Made by a program: the position numbers and the translations under genes. Shown here piece by piece: positions 24,009 through 31,237 of a stretch of 64,000 bases of DNA (the stretch's first letter is position 1; each line of letters starts with the position of its first letter). The stretch spans positions 1-64,000 of the forward strand of contig JAFUYB010000026.1 of NCBI GenBank assembly GCA_017470735.1, in the 5' to 3' direction. The stretch is from Lachnospiraceae bacterium (GTDB lineage Bacteria > Bacillota > Clostridia > Lachnospirales > Lachnospiraceae). The notes under the pieces are model-generated. The model saw only the letters and a list, made by a program, of their open reading frames with translations, ran no database searches and was not told where the DNA came from.

Positions 24009-26363
24009 ATGCAGCATTTTTGTAGGATAGCAAAAAGAGGATTTGTGTTGCTTTTTGTTCTGGCCATTACCGGGATCATCGGCTGGCATTATTTTGGCGC
24101 GTCGGAAAGTGATTTTGCGGATGAAAACAGCAATGATGCGTTGATGCTTATGGAAGGGCAGGCGGAAGAGACAGCCGGGGATGAGATCGCAAATGAGCAG
24201 TCATCGGGCGGTCCGGTCATTCCGGATGATCCGGCACCGGATTATGTGGGGTTCTGTGATGTGGAATTTGTGATTGGAAATGGGGAAAGGTTAAGATCGG
24301 TCGAATTGTATCTGAACGGCAAGGAGGCATTCGTGTTTCTGCCGTCTTATGCCAGGCTGTCGGACATTTCCGTCAGCCTGCCGGATGAAGTCGCGTCATT
24401 GTCAATCAACGGCAGGAAGGTCAGAGATGGGCAGACATTAAGCAAGATACGCACAGATGAGATATACGATCTGTCTGTAGAGATGAACGATGAAGCTGAA
24501 GAAGCCGCGACAATTCGTACATATGATATGTATCAGCTGACTTTTATGCAGTCAGAAAATCTGCCCGCGCTGTATATCGATACGGCAAACGGCACGATGG
24601 ACTATTTGAACCAGGACAAATCCCATTGGGAGCCGGGGGAGATGGTGTGTCTGACGGAAACAGGGGAAGTGGACAGTGAGGGTGATATCAGGAAGATTCA
24701 TGGGAGAGGAAGCAGCTCATGGGGGAATAAACAAAAGGGATACACTTTTCATATGCAAAATATGACAAGCATTTCAGAAATGAAAGCGGCTACAAAGTGG
24801 TGCCTTATTGCGAATAGCTATGATGCTACAAAAATGAGAAATGCATTAGCGTATGCATTTGCGCGTGACATAGAATTACCCTATGCTATTGACTGCTGTT
24901 ATACGGATGTATATTTCAATGGTAGATACAATGGGAATTATTTACTGTGTGAAGCAATTGAAGTAAATAAAAACCGGATGGACTCGTCGGATGTAGATGC
25001 ATTGATTAAGATTGACCGACTGGGACCGGGGTCGGTATATTTTTCATGGGACAATGGAACATTGGAGGTTTTATACCCTACAGATGCTGAAAGCAGATTT
25101 TATGAAAACCTGCGAAAGAGGATGAATTATATTTTCACTAAAATTGAAAATTGTGATTCACTTAAGAAATATGAAAAGCTTAAGGATTACATAGATATTG
25201 ATTCTTTTGCAAAAATGTATTTGATAAACTTTATGACGAGTGAAACAGACAGTAATGCATTAAGTACATTTTATTATTATAAGGTGGATGAGGATAAGCT
25301 GTACTCCGGTCCGGCATGGGATTATGATTTGGGATATGGTGCGGAACAGGATGGCAGAGGAAGATATTATACTTATAATGGTTATGGCAGTGGACCATCC
25401 GAACAATTGATTTACAATGAAATGTTTGCAAATCGGGTTGAGGAAATTCTAAGGGATTATAATTATGCAGTGCAAAACATTTTTATAAATCGAAATAAAT
25501 ATATGAGAATGATTCGGTCATCTTTACTTATGAGCCGTGAGTTGTTTGGAAATCAATCTGGTGGATGGATGGTTGAAATGGGAGTTCAAGAAGCAAATGA
25601 ATATTATCTGGATGATTTTTTGAACAAGAGAATACATCTGATGTATAACACTGTTTTTCATCCTGAACAATATCATCGTATCACAATTGGTGGAAGGATA
25701 TATTGGTTAAAGGATGGAAATGTGATACCAAAGGATTTTGAAGAATTTCTGTGTGGAAAAGATGGGCATTTGAGGTATGAAAGCGGATTAACATACTTGA
25801 GGGATCAGCCTATTAAGTGGGATATAACACTGTATCCCCCTGTTGCTTCAGAAGCACCTCTTGCAGAATCAACAGAAAGCGTAATCCCTCCAGAAGCACA
25901 GCCTTCTGTTGAATCTATACCTATGGCAACGATAACAAACGATCAATCTGAAGAAAAAGGAGACATCATTATGGCATTGTTGGGAATCATACTTCTTGCC
26001 ACGCCGGGCGTCATATCCCTTTTGGTCAGCGGCGGATTAAAGGCAGTAAACAGAGCGAAGATACCAGAAATAGTGCTGAGCTATCTGGTGTTTGAATTCC
26101 TGACCATACTGATTTCCTATGGCATCATTACCATGCTGAAAGGCTCCGTCACCATTTCTTTTGCAGGGATCAGTCGCGGCGAGAACTACACCATTTTCCA
26201 CAGCAATGTGGTTTTCCTGATGGCAATGCTTTTCCTCATTTCCTCTGTTGCATTGGGACTGCTGAAGTATTACTTCAATTACATTAAAGATCGGCTTGTC
26301 GGCAGCCTGCCGTTGCCGGAAGCTTTCACTAATGGTCTGGTTCGGGAGAAAGACACTGATTAA
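24009..26363 (+). CDS. CotH-family atypical protein kinase with C-terminal membrane domain
   Basis: This 784-residue protein has an N-terminal membrane anchor (about 10-27) and then a CotH kinase domain: HGRGSSSWGNKQKGY (about 229), WCLIANSYDATKMRN (about 262), DVYFNGRYNGNYLLCE (about 300) and AWDYDLGYG (about 436). CotH proteins phosphorylate secreted or coat proteins. A Pro/Glu/Ser linker (about 615-650) leads to three membrane segments (about 655-765). An in-frame ATG at 25971 (residue 655) is preceded by AAAGGAGA at ideal spacing, so the membrane part may also be made separately. The middle of the gene (about 24.8-25.9 kb) is visibly more AT-rich than both ends. Confidence 0.88.
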   Translation: MQHFCRIAKRGFVLLFVLAITGIIGWHYFGASESDFADENSNDALMLMEGQAEETAGDEIANEQSSGGPVIPDDPAPDYVGFCDVEFVIGNGERLRSVELYLNGKEAFVFLPSYARLSDISVSLPDEVASLSINGRKVRDGQTLSKIRTDEIYDLSVEMNDEAEEAATIRTYDMYQLTFMQSENLPALYIDTANGTMDYLNQDKSHWEPGEMVCLTETGEVDSEGDIRKIHGRGSSSWGNKQKGYTFHMQNMTSISEMKAATKWCLIANSYDATKMRNALAYAFARDIELPYAIDCCYTDVYFNGRYNGNYLLCEAIEVNKNRMDSSDVDALIKIDRLGPGSVYFSWDNGTLEVLYPTDAESRFYENLRKRMNYIFTKIENCDSLKKYEKLKDYIDIDSFAKMYLINFMTSETDSNALSTFYYYKVDEDKLYSGPAWDYDLGYGAEQDGRGRYYTYNGYGSGPSEQLIYNEMFANRVEEILRDYNYAVQNIFINRNKYMRMIRSSLLMSRELFGNQSGGWMVEMGVQEANEYYLDDFLNKRIHLMYNTVFHPEQYHRITIGGRIYWLKDGNVIPKDFEEFLCGKDGHLRYESGLTYLRDQPIKWDITLYPPVASEAPLAESTESVIPPEAQPSVESIPMATITNDQSEEKGDIIMALLGIILLATPGVISLLVSGGLKAVNRAKIPEIVLSYLVFEFLTILISYGIITMLKGSVTISFAGISRGENYTIFHSNVVFLMAMLFLISSVALGLLKYYFNYIKDRLVGSLPLPEAFTNGLVREKDTD

Positions 26364-26380
26364 ATATGGCAAAAAGACAG

Positions 26381-26407
26381 GAGTCGGTGATATGGCCGAC
26401 TCTTTTT
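26381..26407 (+). terminator. Terminator of the VTC-CotH operon
   Basis: GAGTCGG (26381-26387) with CCGACTC (26396-26402) is followed by T5. Confidence 0.8.
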
Positions 26408-26476
26408 GTTGAAAAAATAAGTGTGATGATTGTAATAGCAAAGTGATAAAGTTTTTTGGAAGAGTGGAAAAGCAGA

Positions 26477-26505
26477 TTGACCGTTGGACGCATTTATGCT
26501 ATCAT
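26477..26505 (+). promoter_or_regulatory. Promoter of higBA
   Basis: TTGACC (26477-26482), a 17-base spacer and TATCAT (26500-26505) with a TGC extended -10 form the promoter. The toxin gene starts 37 bases downstream. Confidence 0.6.
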
Positions 26506-26541
26506 GTTTTTGAATTTGAAGAGAGAGTATGGGGATAATGG

Positions 26542-26901
26542 ATGTATAACATTGATTTCTATCGAACTGAAAATGGTGATTGTGACATAGAAGAGTTTCT
26601 TGATGATCTCCGGAGCCGTGCGCCGACAAATAAAGATGCACGTATCCAGCATAAGCAGGTTGCCCAGTATATACAGTTCCTTGAAGATTATGGTACGAGA
26701 CTTGGCGAAAAGGTAACAAAGCATCTTGAGGATGGCATATGGGAACTTCGCCCTGGTAATAACCGTGTAATGTTCTTTTATTATAAAGATGATACATTTG
26801 TACTTCTGCATCATTTTCGTAAAAAGACACAAAAGACTCCCCAAAGAGAAATTGAAAAAGCAAAAATGGAGCGTGATGATTGGATAACCAGGATGGGATG
26901 A
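26542..26901 (+). CDS. higB: HigB/RelE-type toxin (phage-derived Gp49-like family)
   Basis: This 119-residue protein is of the RelE-superfamily HigB type, ribosome-dependent mRNA interferases. Typical segments are VAQYIQFLEDYG, HLEDGIWELRPGNNRVMFFY and VLLHHFRKKTQKTP with the basic C-terminal residues used for RNA contact. The toxin gene comes first and the antitoxin follows with overlap, the HigBA order. The region is AT-rich compared with the flanks. Confidence 0.88.
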   Translation: MYNIDFYRTENGDCDIEEFLDDLRSRAPTNKDARIQHKQVAQYIQFLEDYGTRLGEKVTKHLEDGIWELRPGNNRVMFFYYKDDTFVLLHHFRKKTQKTPQREIEKAKMERDDWITRMG

Positions 26902-27206
26902 ATATTATGAGTGATTGGGCAAAATATAAAGAAAAAGTGAGAAATATAAATCCGGAAATCGGAAAGGATCTTGATGAAGTAGAAGAAGTTTCGACCATTG
27001 TGGGGGCAATGATTGAGCGGAGACATAGCCTTGCATTATCGCAAAGAGACTTGGCTGAATTATGTGGAATGCCTCATTCATCTGTTGCAAGAATTGAATC
27101 GGGAAAATCAATTCCAAATCTGTCAACACTGCTTAAGATATTTCATCAGCTCGGATTGAGCTTTACAGTACAACCTACTATGAATATGATAAAATCGGTA
27201 AAATAA
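26898..27206 (+). CDS. higA: HigA-type HTH antitoxin
   Basis: This 102-residue protein has a C-terminal XRE helix-turn-helix (LSQRDLAELCGMPHSSVARIE) after a helical N-terminal part expected to bind the toxin. The ATG at 26898 overlaps the toxin stop (ATGA); a second ATG at 26907 is equally possible. It should neutralise HigB and autoregulate the operon. Confidence 0.88.
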   Translation: MNIMSDWAKYKEKVRNINPEIGKDLDEVEEVSTIVGAMIERRHSLALSQRDLAELCGMPHSSVARIESGKSIPNLSTLLKIFHQLGLSFTVQPTMNMIKSVK

Positions 27207-27235
27207 TTCTTAAGCAGAAAGGGAGAGGATATATT

Positions 27236-27349
27236 ATGATGATGACATTCGAATATTCTTATGAAGAATTAGTCAGAATGAAAAATTTAGCAAAAGAGAA
27301 AAAAGATGATCTTTTGATGACGATGGATGATAAAGAACTCGTAAGATAG
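27236..27349 (+). CDS. Small unknown protein or remnant after higA
   Basis: This 37-residue frame starts at 27236 after a good AAAGGGAGAGG. It is acidic-basic mixed and helical, with EELVRMKNLAKEKKDD near its middle, and has no signal or membrane segment. It lies 29 bases after higA and before a strong terminator, so it is transcribed with the toxin-antitoxin pair. It may be a gene in its own right or the truncated start of a larger one. Confidence 0.45.
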   Translation: MMMTFEYSYEELVRMKNLAKEKKDDLLMTMDDKELVR

Positions 27350-27393
27350 GCAATGATATAAGGGCTGTTGTCAAAAACAGCTGTTGCATAAAA

Positions 27394-27435
27394 AAGACTG
27401 TGCAGGAAAAGAGATATTTCTGCGCAGTCTTTTTT
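27394..27435 (+). terminator. Terminator after the higBA unit
   Basis: AAGACTGTGCAG (27394-27405) with CTGCGCAGTCTT (27420-27431) contains one wobble pair and is followed by a T run. Confidence 0.9.
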
Positions 27436-27457
27436 GTGAAAATTTCTGATCACTCTC

Positions 27458-27492
27458 TTGACAATGATGAGTAAAGTGAGTAGAATGAGTAG
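27458..27492 (+). promoter_or_regulatory. Strong promoter of the AlbA_2 gene with three 9-base iterons
   Basis: TTGACA (27458-27463), a 17-base spacer and TAGAAT (27481-27486) form the promoter. Three tandem 9-base units (ATGAGTAAA, GTGAGTAGA, ATGAGTAGA; about 27466-27492) fill the spacer and the -10 box. Confidence 0.6.
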
Positions 27493-27529
27493 AAAAGAAG
27501 AGGAATGAGGAGAAAGAAGGTGAAAGCAT

Positions 27530-28858
27530 ATGCGTGAGAGTGAAAAGATTGAATTTAAAGAGATATTTATTGATGAGATCAAGAAAGAAGCGGTTGCTTT
27601 CGCAAATTCCCAGGGCGGCGTGATTTATGTCGGTATTCGGGATGATGGTGAAGTGATTGGTATTGACAATAGTGATGAGATCATGCAGAAAGCAGCCAAT
27701 ATGCTCCGAGATGCAATTCATCCGGACATTACCATGTTTGTGCATTATCGGATAGAAAACATGGAAGGCAAAGAAGTTTTAGCAATAGAAATTCAATCCG
27801 GCACGGACAAGCCATATTACATATATAAAAATGGATTGAAGCCATCGGGTGTGTATATCCGGCAGGGCTCATCGTCGGTTCCGGCATCGGAAAGTGCGAT
27901 TCGGCAGATGATCAAGGACACAGACGGGGATGTGTTTGAGCAGATGCGTTCATTGGATCAGGAGCTGACATTTTTAGAAACGGAACAGAGATTTTTGGAA
28001 AAAGAGATTGATTTCGGCGGCAGCCAGCGTCAGACATTGGAATTGATCAGTTTGGATGGACAATACACCAATTTGGGTCTGCTGCTGTCAGATCAATGTC
28101 CGTTCACGGTGAAGTGCGCGGTATTTTCCGGAAAGGATCAGAGCGCATTTCAGGACAGAAAGGAATTTTCGGGCTCGCTATTAAAACAGCTGGATGAAGT
28201 GTACGCTTTTATTGACCAGCACAACAATTTAAGCGCCAGTTTTAGCGGTTTGTACCGGAACGATACAAGAGATTATCCGGAGTCTGCCATTCGTGAGGCA
28301 CTGCTGAACAGTTTTGTGCACAGGGATTATTCCTACAGCGCCAGCATTCTGATCAGTATTTATGAGGACAGGATTGAGTTTGTTTCCATCGGAGGATTGA
28401 TAGATGGGATTGGGCTGGACGATGTACTGGCGGGGTTATCTATTTGCCGGAACAGGCAGCTGGCAGATATTTTTTACCGTCTGGATCTGATTGAGGCTTA
28501 TGGAACGGGATTGCCCAAGATTGTCAATGCCTATTTGGGTTCGTCTGTCCGGCCGGAGTTTCTGACAACGCAGAATACTTTCAAGACGATCCTGCCAAAT
28601 AGAAACAAAAAGAAGCAGGCTGATGTTCTGAAGGAAAGGACTTTTTTGGATCATATACAGATGAGCAGAAAGCAGGAAAGCCCTGAGCAGCGCATTGCAG
28701 ATTATTTAGCAGAGCATGGCAGCATCAAGCGGAGTGAGGTCGAAAAGCTGCTGGGAGTCAGTCAGGCGACATCAGGCAGACTTCTCAAGCGGATGATGGA
28801 AGATGGGAAGCTTTACCGTTCGGGGAATGGAAAAATGGCACGGTATGAGTTGATGTGA
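27530..28858 (+). CDS. AlbA_2 (Schlafen-type) domain ATP-binding protein with winged helix
   Basis: This 442-residue protein has an N-terminal AlbA_2 domain (EKIEFKEIF at the start, then ANSQGGVIYVGIRDDG). A HATPase_c_4 type region follows (ESAIREALLNSFVHRDYS, then DRIEFVSIGGL). The C-terminal winged helix contains GSIKRSEVEKLLGVSQATSG. Such proteins are often annotated as RecG-related helicases but have no helicase motifs. Roles proposed for the family include transcription regulation and phage defence. Its place between two toxin-antitoxin pairs fits a defence or stress island. AGAAGGTG precedes the start. Confidence 0.85.
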   Translation: MRESEKIEFKEIFIDEIKKEAVAFANSQGGVIYVGIRDDGEVIGIDNSDEIMQKAANMLRDAIHPDITMFVHYRIENMEGKEVLAIEIQSGTDKPYYIYKNGLKPSGVYIRQGSSSVPASESAIRQMIKDTDGDVFEQMRSLDQELTFLETEQRFLEKEIDFGGSQRQTLELISLDGQYTNLGLLLSDQCPFTVKCAVFSGKDQSAFQDRKEFSGSLLKQLDEVYAFIDQHNNLSASFSGLYRNDTRDYPESAIREALLNSFVHRDYSYSASILISIYEDRIEFVSIGGLIDGIGLDDVLAGLSICRNRQLADIFYRLDLIEAYGTGLPKIVNAYLGSSVRPEFLTTQNTFKTILPNRNKKKQADVLKERTFLDHIQMSRKQESPEQRIADYLAEHGSIKRSEVEKLLGVSQATSGRLLKRMMEDGKLYRSGNGKMARYELM

Positions 28859-28876
28859 GATGCGTCATATGTTTAG

Positions 28877-28904
28877 TTGACAGAAAGAATAAAATGGTTA
28901 GAAT
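28877..28904 (+). promoter_or_regulatory. Promoter of the MNT/HEPN pair
   Basis: TTGACA (28877-28882), a 16-base spacer and TAGAAT (28899-28904) resemble the promoter of the preceding AlbA_2 gene. Confidence 0.55.
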
Positions 28905-28932
28905 GAAGAAAAAGTGAGGAGATTGGCATAAA

Positions 28933-29226
28933 ATGAAGTTCAATATCCCGGATCGGGTGAAAAAAGACATTTTCTCTGCGGCGAAAAAATTTGATCTTCA
29001 AAAGATCATTCTGTTCGGTTCGCGGGCACGGGGAACGAACAGGGGCCGGAGTGATATCGATCTTGCCATCAGCGGGGGAGATGTTGACGGTTTTTACTGG
29101 GAAATGAATGAACGGGCACACACATTGCTTTCTTTTGATATTGTGGAATTAGACAATGGGACTTCTGATGAGTTAAAAGCAGAATTGGAGAGGGAAGGGA
29201 TTGTCATATATGAAAAAGATGGATAA
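28933..29226 (+). CDS. mntA: MNT-type nucleotidyltransferase antitoxin (type VII)
   Basis: This 97-residue minimal nucleotidyltransferase has the motif GS-x10-DxD: Gly29-Ser30 in LFGSRARG, then Asp41 and Asp43 in SDIDLAI. In MntA/HepT systems the enzyme adds AMP units to a tyrosine of the HEPN toxin and silences it. The motif is intact here. It overlaps the next gene by 17 bases. GTGAGGAG precedes the start. Confidence 0.88.
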   Translation: MKFNIPDRVKKDIFSAAKKFDLQKIILFGSRARGTNRGRSDIDLAISGGDVDGFYWEMNERAHTLLSFDIVELDNGTSDELKAELEREGIVIYEKDG

Positions 29227-29635
29227 TTTTCTCAACTGCCTTGATGTACTGAAAAGGGCGGATTTTAAGCAGGCAACGGAAGATGAAATTTACCGGATGG
29301 GGATTATCGGACAGTTCAATCTGACTTTTGAACTTGCTTGGAAGGCTTTACAAGAGGTATTGCGCCTGCATTCCGTATCCGGAGCGGAGAATGGTTCGCC
29401 CAGAGAGATTTTGAAGCTGGGATATGCGAATGGATTTGTTGATGATTCCCAGGCGTGGCTTTTGATGTTGAAGAAACGCAATTTGGCTATTCATATTTAT
29501 GATGAGGAAGAGGTGGATGAGCTGATTGTTTTAATTCGTGACAGTTTTATAACGGCGTTTGGGAGGTTGGCGGATTTGTTGGAGAAAAAATTGGATGAGG
29601 TCGAAGAAAGCGATTGGGATGACAAACAGCTATAG
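29210..29635 (+). CDS. hepT: HEPN-type toxin (HI0074/HepT family)
   Basis: This 141-residue helical protein is of the family called nucleotidyltransferase substrate-binding protein. It contains RNLAIHIY, an exact R-x4-H-x-Y motif (Arg90, His95, Tyr97): the Arg and His form the HEPN RNase site and the Tyr is the AMPylation target of MntA. The ATG at 29210 lies inside the end of mntA and follows a purine-rich GAGGGAAGGGA. The pairing and motifs strongly indicate a type VII toxin-antitoxin module. Confidence 0.88.
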   Translation: MKKMDNFLNCLDVLKRADFKQATEDEIYRMGIIGQFNLTFELAWKALQEVLRLHSVSGAENGSPREILKLGYANGFVDDSQAWLLMLKKRNLAIHIYDEEEVDELIVLIRDSFITAFGRLADLLEKKLDEVEESDWDDKQL

Positions 29636-29657
29636 CAAATAGCTTACGCAAAACTCC

Positions 29658-29686
29658 TTGCAACAAAGAAAGGATACTGTTAGAAT
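29658..29686 (+). promoter_or_regulatory. Promoter of the YesL-like gene, leaderless arrangement
   Basis: TTGCAA (29658-29663), a 17-base spacer and TAGAAT (29681-29686) place the expected start point at about 29693, 1-2 bases from the ATG at 29695. No ribosome binding site is present. Confidence 0.55.
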
Positions 29687-29694
29687 AACAGATT

Positions 29695-30402
29695 ATGAGA
29701 TTATTTGATTTGAACAGTCCGCTGATGGACGCGCTGCGGAAGTTTTCGGATATCGTATTTTACAATCTGCTGTTTTGTCTGTTTTCACTGCCAGTCGTGA
29801 CGGCGGGAGCATCGCTGTGTGCTTTGTGCGAAGGGATGCAGAAATTGGCAGCGGGAGAGGATTCTGACCTGCCGGTGTTCCGGACATTCTGGGGCACTTT
29901 CAAGCGCACTTTCAAGCGGGCGACGATTTTATGGTTCATCTGCATTTTTGGGTATTTCTTTTTGTCCAGCCTGCAATATGCGGCAGTGACGCTGTCCGGC
30001 GGTGCTGTCGGGACGAGCTATATGGTCACATTTTACGCGATGACGCTGCTTTTGGTGTTCGGCTTCCAGAATCTGTTTCCGTCACTGGCGCGGTGGCAGG
30101 ATCTCGGCGTCGTGGCTCTGCTGTTCCGTACTTATCTGGTGGCGGGCGTGGGATTCCCGTGGACGATTTTGGGCATCCTCTGCACCGGAGTCTTCAGCTA
30201 TGTGACATTAGGGATGAATATGAATGTATTCCGCTTCGGACTGTTCCTTTGGGCGGTCTGCGGGTTCGGGATCGTGACTTATCTGAGCAGCTTTTTCTTC
30301 CTGCGTGCGGCAGCCGGCTATGAGAAGCAGCAGGAAGTGCTGCAGGCGCAGAAGCAGGCAGCAGAAGAGACTAAAGAAAACACAGCGGAAAAGAGCGAAT
30401 GA
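29695..30402 (+). CDS. YesL-like DUF624 membrane protein
   Basis: This 235-residue protein has about five membrane segments and the DUF624 start pattern: MRLFDLNSPLM, then FYNLLFCLFSLPVVTAGAS. The C-terminal tail is charged (EETKENTAEKSE). The function is unknown; relatives lie near sugar uptake genes. There is no ribosome binding site before the ATG and the -10 box ends 8 bases upstream, suggesting a leaderless message. It is 39 bases upstream of sufC and could be co-transcribed with the suf operon. Confidence 0.88.
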   Translation: MRLFDLNSPLMDALRKFSDIVFYNLLFCLFSLPVVTAGASLCALCEGMQKLAAGEDSDLPVFRTFWGTFKRTFKRATILWFICIFGYFFLSSLQYAAVTLSGGAVGTSYMVTFYAMTLLLVFGFQNLFPSLARWQDLGVVALLFRTYLVAGVGFPWTILGILCTGVFSYVTLGMNMNVFRFGLFLWAVCGFGIVTYLSSFFFLRAAAGYEKQQEVLQAQKQAAEETKENTAEKSE

Positions 30403-30441
30403 TTTCAGTATAGAAACATTATGTAAGAAGGAGCAGGATAT

Positions 30442-31182
30442 ATGGCAAAGGAAATTTTGCAGGTAAAAAATTTACAGGTGCAGGTGGAAGAAAAAGAGAT
30501 TCTGCACGGCTTGGATCTGTCTGTCGGCGAGGGCGAGGTTCATGTGATCATGGGACCAAACGGCGCGGGCAAGTCGACGCTCGGGTCGTCACTGATGGGC
30601 GATCCGCGTTATGAGATCACGGGCGGAGAGATCATTTTCCAAGGGGAAAATATCACCGGGGAAGCGACGGACAAGATCGCAAAGAAAGGGATGTTTCTGT
30701 CGTTTCAGAATCCGATCGAGGTGCCGGGGATTTCCCTGTCGAATTTCATCCGCAGCTCGCTGGAGCAGAAGACCGGTAAGCATATCCGTGTCTGGGATTT
30801 CAAGAAGAATCTCGAAAAGACCATGGAGATCCTCGCGATGGACACTTCTTACGCGGAGAGGGATCTGAATGTAGGCTTTTCGGGAGGAGAAAAAAAGAAG
30901 GCAGAGATCCTGCAGCTGTTGATGCTGGCACCGGCATTGGCGATCCTTGATGAGACGGATTCGGGACTGGATGTGGATGCAGTACGGACGGTATCAAAGG
31001 GGATTGAGGAATACAAGAAATCCGTCGGCGGCGCGCTGATGATCATTACCCACAGCACAAAGATTTTAGAGGCGCTTTCGGTGGACCGCGTCCATATCCT
31101 CGTGGAAGGGCGTATCGTCAAAGAAGGCGGCGAGGAGCTGATCGCGGATATCAATGAGAACGGATTTGAAAAGTATCTGTAA
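30442..31182 (+). CDS. sufC: Fe-S cluster assembly ATPase SufC
   Basis: This 246-residue ABC-type ATPase drives the SufBCD scaffold in cytosolic Fe-S cluster assembly. Walker A is GPNGAGKST. The Q-loop is FQNPIEVPG, the signature is FSGGEKKK, typical of SufC, and Walker B is LAILDETDSGLD with the switch His in ITHSTK. AGAAGGAG precedes the start. It is first in a sufCBDSU operon. Confidence 0.97.
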   Translation: MAKEILQVKNLQVQVEEKEILHGLDLSVGEGEVHVIMGPNGAGKSTLGSSLMGDPRYEITGGEIIFQGENITGEATDKIAKKGMFLSFQNPIEVPGISLSNFIRSSLEQKTGKHIRVWDFKKNLEKTMEILAMDTSYAERDLNVGFSGGEKKKAEILQLLMLAPALAILDETDSGLDVDAVRTVSKGIEEYKKSVGGALMIITHSTKILEALSVDRVHILVEGRIVKEGGEELIADINENGFEKYL

Positions 31183-31237
31183 AAGCTTTGCAGCGGTGGA
31201 TTATTCCAATTAGGTTTGTAATACCAGAGGGACAATT

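Noticed and set aside
24009..26363. CotH as evidence of a spore coat function
   Set aside because: The CotH kinase family also occurs outside spore coats, and no sporulation genes are seen here; the operon context points to the membrane.
26542..27206. Prophage remnant because HigB is related to phage Gp49
   Set aside because: Only the toxin family name suggests phage; no integrase, structural or lysis genes and no attachment repeats are present nearby.
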